This document shows, one piece after another, positions 16,840 through 25,527 of a DNA stretch of 64,000 bases. How positions within the stretch are numbered: the first letter of the stretch is position 1; each line of letters starts with the position of its first letter. Position numbers and translations under genes: made by a program. The stretch spans positions 1,042,366 through 1,106,365 of the forward strand of contig NC_022549.1 of the NCBI RefSeq assembly GCF_000967915.1, given 5' to 3'. Source of the DNA: Paracholeplasma brassicae (lineage in GTDB: Bacteria > Bacillota_I > Bacilli_A > Acholeplasmatales > UBA5453). The notes beneath the pieces are model-generated. The model did no database searches, was not told the origin of the DNA, and saw only the letters and a list, made by a program, of their open reading frames with translations.

Positions 16840-17814
16840 TTAAATGATGAATTGATCTTTTCCGTTACGTTTAGCAACGTAGAGCTTTTGATCAGCGTTA
16901 TCAATTAGTTGATATAAAGTTTGATTGTCATAAAACTCTATTCCCCCACTGACACTAATGTTGATTGTTTCTGTTAAATAGTAATTCTTAAATTCTTCTC
17001 TAATTCGATTACAACAGTTTAGGATTTCATCGCTTGTCTGATTTAAGCAAATAAGCATAAACTCCTCACCACCATAACGTCCAAACACCGATGAGTTGGG
17101 GATGTGTTTTAAGACAATAGATGAAAACTGTTTTAACACTTCATCACCAAAAACGTGACCTTTTGTGTCATTCACCTTCTTAAAATTATCAAGATCAAGC
17201 ATCACCACCGCAAGTGTATCAAATACTTTTTTTCCCGTAAGAAGATGATTTAGTTGACTATAAAGCGATCGGTGATTACAAATCCCCGTCAATGGATCCT
17301 TGATTGCTAATTCTTCTAAATATTTGTTTTTTGCTTTTAATTCTTCTTCAATTTCTTTTTTCTTTGTGATGTCAAAGACGATACCAGCCATCAGCAAGGG
17401 TCTGTTTTTCTCATCTCGCTTGGTTACAACGCCACGATCATAAAACCAAAGGTAAGACCCATCCCTTTTTTTAATACGGTATTCAACCTCGTAAGCGTCT
17501 CTTTTTCCTTGAAGGTGTTCTAACATATTTGACATCACACGTTCATAGTCATCCTCGTGTAGCTTTTCGGTGAAAAATTGGTAGTCGACCTGTTTTGGAA
17601 TTTCTTCGTAAACATAGCCAAGTGCCATCACTTTTAATGGATTAAACGTGACCTCATTGGTTTGATAATTCCAGTACCAGCGACCCAAGTTACCAGTCCA
17701 GCCAAAATCGAGTGATTCGAATGAATGATTATCATCGATCATTTGTTTGATGATTGTTTTTAATGACTGAACCTCATCTTGAAGTTCTTTGATACGTTTA
17801 TTATTTTGATCCAT
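16840..17814 (-). CDS. PAS-GGDEF diguanylate cyclase, soluble
   Basis: 324 aa from the ATG at 17814 (GTG 17823 would add three residues). A short coiled coil at the N-terminus is followed by a PAS domain with its PAC end (EVEYRIKKRDGSYLWFYDRG, DITKKKEIEEELK, residues ~50-165). The GGDEF domain contains DPLTGICNHRSL, DLDNFKKVNDTKGH and an intact RYGGEEF. No RxxD inhibitory site. There is no membrane segment, so it senses an internal signal through PAS. Predicted active cyclase, the second intact one in the window. Confidence 0.9.
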   Translation of the reverse strand: MDQNNKRIKELQDEVQSLKTIIKQMIDDNHSFESLDFGWTGNLGRWYWNYQTNEVTFNPLKVMALGYVYEEIPKQVDYQFFTEKLHEDDYERVMSNMLEHLQGKRDAYEVEYRIKKRDGSYLWFYDRGVVTKRDEKNRPLLMAGIVFDITKKKEIEEELKAKNKYLEELAIKDPLTGICNHRSLYSQLNHLLTGKKVFDTLAVVMLDLDNFKKVNDTKGHVFGDEVLKQFSSIVLKHIPNSSVFGRYGGEEFMLICLNQTSDEILNCCNRIREEFKNYYLTETINISVSGGIEFYDNQTLYQLIDNADQKLYVAKRNGKDQFII

Positions 17815-17868
17815 AAGAACCACACCACTTTCTAACTACATTATAACATGCCACCAAAAATAAGTACC

Positions 17869-18330
17869 TTACGAATGCTGTTTTTCTAGATTAATTAAAT
17901 AGGATTTGACTTCAATTCCACCGTTATAACCAATCAATTGTTGATTTTTGCCAATCACACGGTGACACGGAATTAGAATCATCAATGGATTCTTATTTAA
18001 CGCCTGTCCAACCGCTCTAGCCTTATTATGATTAAACGCATTGATTGATAACTCCAAATAGGTGGTTGTTTTCCCGTAGGCAATCGCTCTTGTCATTTCT
18101 AAGACGGTCTTTCTAAACTGGCTTACATCGAGTTTGTAAGGTAGGCTAAATGCTTTAAGATTTCCATCAAAGTAGCGACTAAATTCGTCTTTGATCCGTT
18201 CTTCTAACCTTAACGAATCTGATTTAAGAGCCTCTTTAACAAGTGATATTAAGATAATGTTATTGTGTTCAACAATGATTTCTAAGTTACCGATGGGCGT
18301 CTTCAAATATAGCTTTCCTGAGTCTTTCAT
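17869..18330 (-). CDS. ogt: Methylated-DNA--protein-cysteine methyltransferase
   Basis: 153 aa, usual length. Repairs O6-methylguanine by moving the methyl group to its own Cys in the IPCHRVIG motif (Cys ~121). The N-terminal helix-turn-helix part (MTRAIAYGKTTTYLELS) is present. Its ATG overlaps the metQ stop as TAATG, so it is translated as the last gene of the methionine transporter operon, an odd pairing. Confidence 0.93.
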   Translation of the reverse strand: MKDSGKLYLKTPIGNLEIIVEHNNIILISLVKEALKSDSLRLEERIKDEFSRYFDGNLKAFSLPYKLDVSQFRKTVLEMTRAIAYGKTTTYLELSINAFNHNKARAVGQALNKNPLMILIPCHRVIGKNQQLIGYNGGIEVKSYLINLEKQHS

Positions 18331-19142
18331 TAGTTAATAACTGGAACCACATTGCCTTCAAATTCTTCTTCAATCCACGCTTGGATTTCTAAGGATTTTA
18401 ACACTTCAATTAACGCGATGACGCGTGGGTCATCAAGGTCAGATTCGTTGACCGCTAAGATGTTACTGTATGGATTTGTTTGATTCGCTAACTCTAAAAT
18501 AAGCGCGTCCTTTGAAGGGGATAAATTGATATTTAACGCAAAATTGGTGTTAATCAAGATCAATTCAGCTTCGTTATTTTGATAAGCAAGCCCTAACATT
18601 TCTGGTGCGATGGTTGCTTTTATATCGAGATTTTTAAGATTTTGATCGATGTCATCTAACGTTGCATCAAATGGTTTTACGCCTTGTTTGAGAGTAATTA
18701 AGCCCGCTTCTACTAAAAGATTTAATAATCGTCCTTGGTCTGATAGTGAATTACTCATTAATACCGTATCGCCTTCTTTTACCTCTGTTAAGGACTCATA
18801 AACTTTAGAATAGATACCAATGGGTTCAATGTGTATTGAAGCTGCCTTAACGATCGATGTGTTGTTTTCATTATTGTACCGATTTAAATAGGGTTCATGT
18901 TGAAAGAAATTGGCAATGATCTCATTATTCGTTAACGCAACGTTTGGTAAAACATAGTCAGAAAATTCAATAATCTCTAAGGTATAGCCTTTTTCTTTTA
19001 ATAAGGGTTTTGCTTGTTCTAATATTGCCGCGTGCGGTAATGGTGAAGCGCCAACTTTGATCACTGATGGGTCATCTTTTTGGCAGCCAGTCAGTAGTGT
19101 GATTGAAACAATTGTTAATACAATTAATACGAATTTTTTCAT
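18330..19142 (-). CDS. metQ: Methionine-binding lipoprotein (NlpA/MetQ family)
   Basis: 270 aa. Lipobox LLTGC (Cys20). NlpA/MetQ family features: VIKVGASPLPHAAILEQ and FFQHEPYLNRYN. It captures methionine, or its D-isomer or oxides, outside the membrane and delivers it to the MetNI complex encoded upstream. Third gene of the metN-metI-metQ-ogt operon, 13 bases after metI. Confidence 0.92.
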   Translation of the reverse strand: MKKFVLIVLTIVSITLLTGCQKDDPSVIKVGASPLPHAAILEQAKPLLKEKGYTLEIIEFSDYVLPNVALTNNEIIANFFQHEPYLNRYNNENNTSIVKAASIHIEPIGIYSKVYESLTEVKEGDTVLMSNSLSDQGRLLNLLVEAGLITLKQGVKPFDATLDDIDQNLKNLDIKATIAPEMLGLAYQNNEAELILINTNFALNINLSPSKDALILELANQTNPYSNILAVNESDLDDPRVIALIEVLKSLEIQAWIEEEFEGNVVPVIN

Positions 19143-19155
19143 TTTTTATTTTCTC

Positions 19156-19809
19156 CTATAATCGCTTATCTATTTTTTTTACGACGAAATCACCGATACC
19201 TTGGATTAAAAATACCAGTGCTAACACCGTAAGTGTTGATAATAATATCATGGTTTGATCATTTTTTACAAAGCCACTTTGATAGGCTAGGTGGCCAAGC
19301 CCACCTGCCCCAATCACCCCTGAAATTGAGGTAAACCCAATTAAGGTAACTGAGGTAATTACTAAACCTGAAATCAATCCAGGTAATGATTCTTTAAGTA
19401 AAATAGGCGTCATTTGTGTGGTCGTTTTTCCTAGAGATTCTAACATCTCTATGATGGACTTCGGGATTTCTCTTAACGATTGGTAAACCAATCTAGCGTA
19501 GAAAGGGGTTGCCGAAATCACAAGCGCTGGGATTGCAGCACTTGAGCCTAAAATGGTGCCGATGATTTGTTTGGTTAATGGCATGATTAGAATCATCAGA
19601 ATCAAAAAAGGAATACTTCTTGCAATGTTTGTGAGAAAAACCAACAGTTGATGAACCACCTTTAAAATGCCTTTCTTTGACTCCGTCAAATACAACACAT
19701 AGCCTATTAAAAAGCCAAACACTAATACAAAGATTAAGGTCACAAACGTCATGTAGATGGTGTCAATCAAAGCGTCTTGAAGTAAATCAAATCTGACGTT
19801 ATCAAACAT
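19156..19809 (-). CDS. metI: Methionine ABC transporter permease
   Basis: 217 aa with five membrane segments and the family loop (SLGKTTTQMTPILLKESLPG). MetI-type ending GAGGLGHLAYQSGF is present. It overlaps the metN end by eight bases. Forms the channel with MetN and receives methionine from MetQ. Confidence 0.93.
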   Translation of the reverse strand: MFDNVRFDLLQDALIDTIYMTFVTLIFVLVFGFLIGYVLYLTESKKGILKVVHQLLVFLTNIARSIPFLILMILIMPLTKQIIGTILGSSAAIPALVISATPFYARLVYQSLREIPKSIIEMLESLGKTTTQMTPILLKESLPGLISGLVITSVTLIGFTSISGVIGAGGLGHLAYQSGFVKNDQTMILLSTLTVLALVFLIQGIGDFVVKKIDKRL

Positions 19810-20768
19810 ATAGATTCACCGACACTTTCTCTTTAAGATCAGCAATAGCTTTTAATTTATGCTTACCGCTCACTGTAATCAGTAAATAACCTACCGATTG
19901 ATGATTAATCTCACTGATTTTAGCGTACAAGATGCTGATATCGACTAGATGCTTTTTAGACACTTGAGAAATCAATGGGTAGTTTATCTCATTTAGAAAA
20001 TAGACTTCATAGACATCTTCTGTCACTTTATCTAAAAAGCGATCATCAAAATGATTTAAAAATCGTTTTGACACACTCGATTGATGATTTAATGCCAAGT
20101 CGATGGTCTTTCCTGATTCAATAACGTGTTTGTCTTCAATGACACAAACATCACTACAGATGTATTTTACCGCATCAATGTCATGAGAGACAAATAGAAT
20201 CGTTAAATTCATTTGCTGGTTGATTTGTTTTAATAAGTCCAAAATTTGATAAGCCGTTTCTTGATCCAAACTTGAAGTGATTTCATCACAAAGCAAATAA
20301 TCAGGTTCATTCATGAGTGCTCTAGCGATGGCCACTCGTTGCATTTGCCCACCAGAAAGTGTTTTAGGGTATCTGTTTTCAAACCCTTCTAATCCAACAA
20401 CCTTTAACAAATTAATCGCCTTTTTTTGTTTTTTCGATTTTAGATAAGTCTTTGCCTTGGTATCCAATTAGCACATTATTTAATACATCTTGTTGATAAA
20501 GCAGGTTAAACTGTTGGAAAATCATCGAAACACGCTTTCTCATTTTTCTAAGTTCAAGCGTTGTTAATGTGGTTAAATCTTGATTATCAATCAATATTTG
20601 TCCACTATCGGGCTTAACAAGCCCGTTAAGCATTCGAATAAGACTCGACTTCCCAGCCCCACTTCTACCTAAAATGCCATAAATAGTACCCGTGTCTACC
20701 GATAGATTCAGATTCTCAAGTATCTTGATATCATCGTATTTTTTTGACACATTTAATAGTTGAATCAT
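19802..20768 (-). CDS. metN: Methionine ABC transporter ATPase, frame broken at A7
   Basis: Two overlapping frames together make one MetN. The first (from 20768) holds Walker A GRSGAGKSSLIRML and the Q-loop IFQQFNLL and stops after EKTKKGD. The second holds LSGGQMQRVAIARA, DEITSSLD, the switch HD and the C-terminal NIL regulatory domain, ending at 19802. Removing one A from the A7 run at 20421-20427 joins them as EKTKKAINLLKVVGLEG into 321 aa, near the usual MetN length. All motifs are intact, so decay is not otherwise visible. Sequence error or slippage rescue is more likely than a real null. First gene of the operon, behind an attenuator leader. Confidence 0.85.
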
Positions 20769-20910
20769 GTTACCCCTCCGTTTAAATAAAAAAATAAAAG
20801 CCTCGATAAAGAGACTTTAAATTCGTACAATTTATCGTTTATAGCTGTACCACCGTAGCTAACTGCTGGTTGGTAGACGTTCACAGAGCTATATCTCTCC
20901 CGTCTTCTTA
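20769..20910 (-). promoter_or_regulatory. Structured attenuator leader of metNIQ, class unassigned
   Basis: Minus-strand RNA with a hairpin GACG-GG-AGAG/CTCT-GTGAA-CGTC (20904-20876), then TACCAACC pairing with GGTGGTA (20875-20848) around AGC/GCT. Next comes CGATAAA (20837-20831), able to pair with TTTATCG (20810-20804) in the loop of a terminator AAGTCTC/GAGGCTT with a T run (20817-20793). GGTGGTAC resembles a T-box (TGGTACCGCG) but reads TGGTACAGC. No canonical Stem I and no ATG specifier is seen. It lacks the SAM-I core. A methionine-linked signal is expected from the genes it controls. Confidence 0.7.
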
Positions 20911-20916
20911 ATAATT

Positions 20917-20945
20917 TTTATATTTGATTGATGCTATTGTAACAA
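20917..20945 (-). promoter_or_regulatory. Promoter of metNIQ-ogt operon
   Basis: -35 TTGTTA (20945-20940), 17-base spacer, -10 TATAAA (20922-20917). Confidence 0.7.
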
Positions 20946-21329
20946 TTAACGAATCGTTTGTAAAGAGAAATTACTCACTTTCATTAAAATACTTCTCATA
21001 CCCCTTAGGGGGTAAAAAAGACCTTTTTCATCTTTTTCATAAGTAAACACCTCGTAAACAGCCTCGACGTTGATTCTTCCATAGATGTGTGGGTAATAAT
21101 CCTTATCGCTTGCTTGCTCAAATTTAATTGTTGATTCGAGTTTATTCGTATCAATCACTAAACAGATTAGTTTCATTTTTTCATTCATAAACCTTGTTGA
21201 AACTTTAAAAAACTGTTTGGGTGTTGATGCGTGTATGAAACCTGCTTCTGTTAGATAACGCTCACCTAAATACGTATAATCAATCTCGCTTAAGTAATCT
21301 TCTAACTTCATATTCACTATGATATACAT
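20946..21329 (-). CDS. DUF952 family protein
   Basis: About 127 aa. Family features FIHASTPKQ near residue 35 and YYPHIYGRINVEAV near 85 match DUF952, a small family of unknown function whose conserved His residues suggest an enzyme-like pocket. Start placed at ATG 21329, which has AGGTG seven bases upstream; the GTG at 21338 lies within that site. Transcribed away from the TrxR gene, ahead of the met operon. Confidence 0.75.
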   Translation of the reverse strand: MYIIVNMKLEDYLSEIDYTYLGERYLTEAGFIHASTPKQFFKVSTRFMNEKMKLICLVIDTNKLESTIKFEQASDKDYYPHIYGRINVEAVYEVFTYEKDEKGLFYPLRGMRSILMKVSNFSLQTIR

Positions 21330-21423
21330 AATAATCACCTAATAATAATATTAACATAAAAGATCCTATTTATCACTATGTTCTTGCAAGTGCAAATCAT
21401 TATCAAAAGTTACCTATACCCAT

Positions 21424-21429
21424 TATAAT
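21424..21429 (+). promoter_or_regulatory. Putative -10 of thioredoxin-reductase operon
   Basis: TATAAT 23 bases before the ATG, with a weak TATCAA -35 at 17 bases. Confidence 0.5.
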
Positions 21430-21452
21430 AGTAATTAGAAAGGTGGTCTCCT

Positions 21453-22418
21453 ATGTTTAATTTTACCATTGACAAGACACCGAAAAAAGACCTATCAAAT
21501 GATAAAACTTATGATTTAATTGTCTTAGGCGGCGGTCCGGCCGGCTTAAATGCTGCCCTATACGCCAAAAGAAAAAATCTGGATGTGATCATTGTTGCTA
21601 ATGAAATTGGCGGACAATTAAATAACACAAAAGATGTCGACAATTACTTAGGCTTTAAAGCCGTTGATGCTTCTAGACTCATTGAAGCGTTTCAATCGCA
21701 CGTAAATACATTTGATGTGCCTACTTTGACTGGTGTTTATGTTAAAGAAATCCAAAAATCGGATAACCTATTTGTCATTTCACTATCAACTGGTGAAACC
21801 CTATCAAGCAAAACCATTATTTATACCTTAGGTGGTAACCCTAGAAAACTAGGGGTTAAAGGTGAAAAAGAATTTCAATCAAGAGGTGTCAGTTACTGTG
21901 TAACCTGTGATGGTCCGTTTTTTAAAAACAAAGTGGTCGCGGTCATTGGAGGCGGTAATAGCGCCGTTGATGCAGCCATTGACCTTGCACAAATTGCAAA
22001 ACAAGTCGTCTTAATACAACGAAGTCAATTAAGAGCTGACCAATCGTCTGTTTTAAAACTACAGTCACTACCTAACGTCCAAATTCATCTTGAAACCGAT
22101 GTTCTATCATTCAATGGACAAGACGTTTTAAAGTCACTCAGTCTTTATGATAAGCATCACGAGTCAACGATTGAACTAGACGTTGATGGCGTTTTTGTTG
22201 AAATTGGAAACATTCCAAACAGCGATTTAGCCAGTGAATTTGTACTGCGAAACGATCAAAAAGAAATTATCACAAACGAATTACAAGAAACCAAAACCAA
22301 AGGCTTTTATGCCGCTGGTGATGTGACTTCAATGCCACATAAGCAAGTCATTATTGCCGCTAGCCAAGGCGCTATTGCAGCCCTTCAAGCAGCCATCTAC
22401 ATCAATAAAGGAGAATAA
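21453..22418 (+). CDS. Thioredoxin reductase-like flavoprotein
   Basis: 321 aa, length of low-molecular-weight thioredoxin reductase. FAD motif LGGGPAGLNAALYAKRKN near residue 25, NADPH motif IGGGNSAVDAA near 165, redox pair CVTCDG near 148, and a C-terminal FAD-binding AAGDVTSMPHKQ. It passes electrons from NADPH to a thioredoxin-like partner, most likely the two-domain protein encoded six bases downstream. This makes the pair comparable to a split AhpF. Confidence 0.93.
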   Translation: MFNFTIDKTPKKDLSNDKTYDLIVLGGGPAGLNAALYAKRKNLDVIIVANEIGGQLNNTKDVDNYLGFKAVDASRLIEAFQSHVNTFDVPTLTGVYVKEIQKSDNLFVISLSTGETLSSKTIIYTLGGNPRKLGVKGEKEFQSRGVSYCVTCDGPFFKNKVVAVIGGGNSAVDAAIDLAQIAKQVVLIQRSQLRADQSSVLKLQSLPNVQIHLETDVLSFNGQDVLKSLSLYDKHHESTIELDVDGVFVEIGNIPNSDLASEFVLRNDQKEIITNELQETKTKGFYAAGDVTSMPHKQVIIAASQGAIAALQAAIYINKGE

Positions 22419-22423
22419 TACTA

Positions 22424-23061
22424 TGGCAAAACTATTTTCAAATGAAGTATCTGATCAAATCAAAGACATTCTTAAGGACATGATCAATCCAATTTCAATC
22501 TTACTTTTCGTTGACAAGGCGTGCGATACTTGTAAAGAAACCAAACAATTACTAGAAGAAACTGCTGGATTATCGGATAAAATCACACTTAAAACGCTAG
22601 AACTTGAAGACGCAGCCGATGAATTATCAACTTACGACATCAAACGCGCACCAAGCTTTGTCTTCTTAGATCATAACGGTGATTATCGTGGTGTTAAATT
22701 TAATGGTATTCCTGCTGGTCATGAGATTAATTCATTCATTAGTGCTATCTTAGAAATGTCTGGTGTTGAATTTCAATTTTCTGATGACATTATTAATCGC
22801 ATTAAATCAATCAAAGAACCGGTTGACATCAAAGTGTTTGTGACACTCTCATGCCCTCACTGTCCAGGTGCTGTTCAAACCGCTCACCGCATGGCAATGT
22901 TAAATAGTAACGTAAAAGCTGAGATGATTGAAGCCCAAACATTCTATGACTTGTCAGAAAAATACAACGTTTCAGGTGTACCTAAAATCATCATTAACGA
23001 AACCTTAGAACTCGTTGGTAACCAACCAATTGAAGCATTCTTAGATAAACTCGGAAAATAA
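22424..23061 (+). CDS. Two-domain thioredoxin/glutaredoxin-like protein (PDO/AhpF-NTD type)
   Basis: 212 aa from the ATG at 22424, with GGAG 10 bases upstream. Two thioredoxin folds in tandem, the first with CDTC near residue 35 and the second with CPHC near 145. Both motifs being complete recalls archaeal protein disulfide oxidoreductase; in the AhpF N-terminal domain only the second pair is kept. It likely takes electrons from the reductase encoded just upstream. Targets (peroxiredoxin or disulfides) are unknown. Confidence 0.87.
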
Positions 23062-23066
23062 GACAT

Positions 23067-23095
23067 AAAAAAAGTCCAAAATTGGACTTTTTTTT
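23067..23095. terminator. Bidirectional terminator
   Basis: AAAAAAAGTCCAA / TTGGACTTTTTTT hairpin with T runs on both strands, between the convergent redox operon and the EEP phosphatase gene. Confidence 0.9.
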
Positions 23096-24164
23096 AATTT
23101 AATTTGAAATTTAAAACCACTGGGTTATGATCACTATATAAAAAGTCATAATCTAGGTTGATTACCGAAAAGGCGGTGATATTTGAAGATACGATGAACC
23201 CGTCTATCAGATAATATTGAGTATTTTCATCTAGTTTATCGTATGGTTGATTTAATAAGCGCGCGGTTGGCTTGATCGGATCGATTTGAAACGAATAACC
23301 CGATGGTAAATAATCATCCTCGATCGGATAGGCAACGTAATAGTCCTGTTTTGGTAAAAACAGATCTTTTACTTCTGGAAATGTTTGATTAAAGTCACCA
23401 CCAATGACAACGTAATTACCTAATGCTTCTTGTGCCACCATAAACTCTTTTAAATAGGCCATTTCAGCTTTTCTGAGTGAACCATCCCCATCATAAGCCG
23501 ACATATGTAAGTTGACCATGATTAATTTTTTATCGCTATTTTCAATTTCGTAGGTGTTTTCCATCATTGCGCGTTTCAGATTAGCGATTCGCAGTGGCCA
23601 AGAAAATTCGCCCGGAAATTGATGTCTTTTTGAGGATTCTACTTGTTTGGTCGAAAGCGTTAATAAACCACTTTCAACGTGACCGATATAATCAGTAAAT
23701 GATACGGGAAATGGAACAAAATTGGCTTTGAAATTGTAAGCAAAGCTACTAGAGAACCCATCACCCAAACGTTCTTCAATCAAACGCACTTGGTTTAAAT
23801 TAAAACTTCTTCTAGCTTTTAAGTCAACTTCTTGTAAAAAGTAAAAATCGGATTCGTGACTACTTAAGATATCTAAGGTTCCCTCAAGATAATCAAGAAC
23901 TACCTCTTTTGAATCCGGTCTACCTTTAGAACCACCATCCATCACAAAATCTTCTTTGCTACCTAGTCCAGCATAACCGATGTTATAAGTCATGGCTTTA
24001 TAAGTGGTATTTAACGAAACTTTTTGTGTTTGATTATTCGATATCTCTAGTGCTTCTATTTGATCTGGTCGATATTCAGTTACCGTGAGGTAGCCCAAAA
24101 AACCACCAATAAAAAGAATTAAGACAATTAGGACTTTTACGAATACTTTGATGATTTTCTTCAT
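23094..24164 (-). CDS. Membrane-anchored endonuclease/exonuclease/phosphatase family protein
   Basis: 356 aa. One N-terminal membrane segment (residues ~9-27), the rest outside the membrane. EEP fold motifs: MTYNIGYAG, LQEVDLKARRS, GGDFNQTF and SDHNPVV, with metal-binding Asn, Glu, Asp and His present. The family includes phosphodiesterases, lipid phosphatases such as sphingomyelinases, and nucleases; the substrate is open. Twelve bases after the formate/nitrite-type channel gene, so probably one operon. Confidence 0.85.
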   Translation of the reverse strand: MKKIIKVFVKVLIVLILFIGGFLGYLTVTEYRPDQIEALEISNNQTQKVSLNTTYKAMTYNIGYAGLGSKEDFVMDGGSKGRPDSKEVVLDYLEGTLDILSSHESDFYFLQEVDLKARRSFNLNQVRLIEERLGDGFSSSFAYNFKANFVPFPVSFTDYIGHVESGLLTLSTKQVESSKRHQFPGEFSWPLRIANLKRAMMENTYEIENSDKKLIMVNLHMSAYDGDGSLRKAEMAYLKEFMVAQEALGNYVVIGGDFNQTFPEVKDLFLPKQDYYVAYPIEDDYLPSGYSFQIDPIKPTARLLNQPYDKLDENTQYYLIDGFIVSSNITAFSVINLDYDFLYSDHNPVVLNFKLN

Positions 24165-24176
24165 ATTTTTGCCTCC

Positions 24177-24794
24177 TTAGACACTGTATTGATCGATTTT
24201 TTTATCTATGAAACACAAAATTGATGCCCCTATTCCATTACCAAGAATCATAAGTAATAAATAAAATAATGACTTCAATGTAATGGTTTTAGAAACAATC
24301 AAATAAGTCATGTTTGCGATACTATGTTCAAATTTAGCTAAGATAAAAATCATAACTGCAAATACAACAACCAACACTTTTGCTGTTTCATTTGAAATTC
24401 GTTGATACCCTTCCACGGCAATGTACATCATCATTCCACAAAACATGGATAAAATGATGACCGCTTCGATTGGATTACTTAGTTTCGCATCGACTAAAAG
24501 CGTTGCATTATGAACTAAATTCGGTTTAGCAATCAACCCTAAAACACTAACAAACGTGATACCTATCGCGTTTGAAACAAGCGTGGTGATGACGGTTTTA
24601 AGATAATTCTTTTGCCTTGCAAGATAACCGACTTTGCCTGTATAAAGGTAAAGACCTTCCGCACAAACAACAAGCAACCCTAAACTAAACAATAAACTGC
24701 CCAAATAGGCGTTCTCAACACTAAGATATAAGAGACTCGCTAGCCCAATCAAAATACCGGCGTAAATTCCTCTTACAATAACATTTTTATTCAT
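24177..24794 (-). CDS. Formate/nitrite transporter family channel
   Basis: 205 aa, six hydrophobic segments. FNT features: GIYAGILIGLASLLYL near the start and FEHSIANMTYL with the conserved His near residue 160. The length is shorter than most members (~250-280), mainly at the ends. It would move formate or another small monovalent anion across the membrane. No pyruvate formate-lyase gene is in the window to confirm the substrate. Confidence 0.82.
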   Translation of the reverse strand: MNKNVIVRGIYAGILIGLASLLYLSVENAYLGSLLFSLGLLVVCAEGLYLYTGKVGYLARQKNYLKTVITTLVSNAIGITFVSVLGLIAKPNLVHNATLLVDAKLSNPIEAVIILSMFCGMMMYIAVEGYQRISNETAKVLVVVFAVMIFILAKFEHSIANMTYLIVSKTITLKSLFYLLLMILGNGIGASILCFIDKKIDQYSV

Positions 24795-24888
24795 ACAATA
24801 CCCCTTTTTCTACAATACCATTATACTAAATAACATCGCTTAAATGAATAGCCTTTTTGAAACAACCGATGATGACTTTAAAGTGGTG

Positions 24889-24916
24889 TTGACATTCCAT
24901 CTAAAAATGGTATAAT
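24889..24916 (+). promoter_or_regulatory. Promoter of pgpA-like gene
   Basis: Consensus -35 TTGACA (24889-24894), 16-base spacer, -10 TATAAT (24911-24916), 36 bases before the start codon. Confidence 0.9.
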
Positions 24917-24952
24917 AAATTTCCATTAAACATATTTTAAGGGAGGAATAAT

Positions 24953-25480
24953 ATGAGTTTGCATTTAGAATTAAAAAAAGAGTACAACCGATTAAATGAT
25001 ACGAAAAAATACGACATCATAATCGAACGTTTAAAAGAAAGAGGTGTTGAATTAGTCGATATCGCAAAAATAACATACGACCTGCAAAAACCTTACGTAA
25101 AAGACGTGACTTTAGAGATTTGCCTAGACCACGTTGATCGTGTGATTCTTAAAAGAGAGGTACAACACGCAGTTCTTGTTGGCATTGAACTAGATGTTTT
25201 AGCAGAAAAAAAACTGCTTAGTGAACCACTTTTAAGTATGTTACTCGGTGATTATGGCCTATTTGGTGTTGATGAAGTGCTCGCGTTTTCAATCGTCAAT
25301 GTCTACGGTTCCATTGGGTTTACCAACTTTGGATTTGTTGACAAATCAAAACCTGGTATTATCGGCAGATTAGACACTGAAGGTAAGGAAGAGGGCAAAT
25401 GTAACACTTTCTTAGATGACATCGTAGGTGCCATCGCGTCTGCAGCAGCCAGTTCAATTGCTCATAAGTACGCTCAATAA
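24953..25480 (+). CDS. Phosphatidylglycerophosphatase A-like protein (YutG type)
   Basis: 175 aa, soluble. Matches the Bacillus YutG/PgpA-like group: ERGVELVDIAKITYDLQKPY, VDRVILKREVQHAVLVGI, LAFSIVNVYGSIGFTNFG and the final LDDIVGAIASAAASSIAHK. The family is linked to dephosphorylation of phosphatidylglycerophosphate, which would feed the cardiolipin synthase encoded at 37 kb. GGGAGG lies upstream of the ATG. Single gene with a strong promoter and terminator. Confidence 0.85.
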   Translation: MSLHLELKKEYNRLNDTKKYDIIIERLKERGVELVDIAKITYDLQKPYVKDVTLEICLDHVDRVILKREVQHAVLVGIELDVLAEKKLLSEPLLSMLLGDYGLFGVDEVLAFSIVNVYGSIGFTNFGFVDKSKPGIIGRLDTEGKEEGKCNTFLDDIVGAIASAAASSIAHKYAQ

Positions 25481-25490
25481 AATCATACAT

Positions 25491-25526
25491 ATGTACGATT
25501 GCTCAATGCCATCGTACATTTTTTTT
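25491..25526 (+). terminator. Terminator after pgpA-like gene
   Basis: GTACGAT / ATCGTAC stem with an 11-base loop followed by eight T. Confidence 0.88.
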
Positions 25527-25527
25527 A

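Noticed and set aside
20821-20910. Canonical methionine T-box upstream of metN
   Set aside because: GGTGGTAC is present but TGGTACAGC departs from the consensus; Stem I landmarks and an ATG specifier are missing. Kept as an unassigned leader.
20769-20910. SAM-I (S-box) riboswitch
   Set aside because: The conserved GGTGGAGGGA, TGAAACC and GGCAACC elements are not found.
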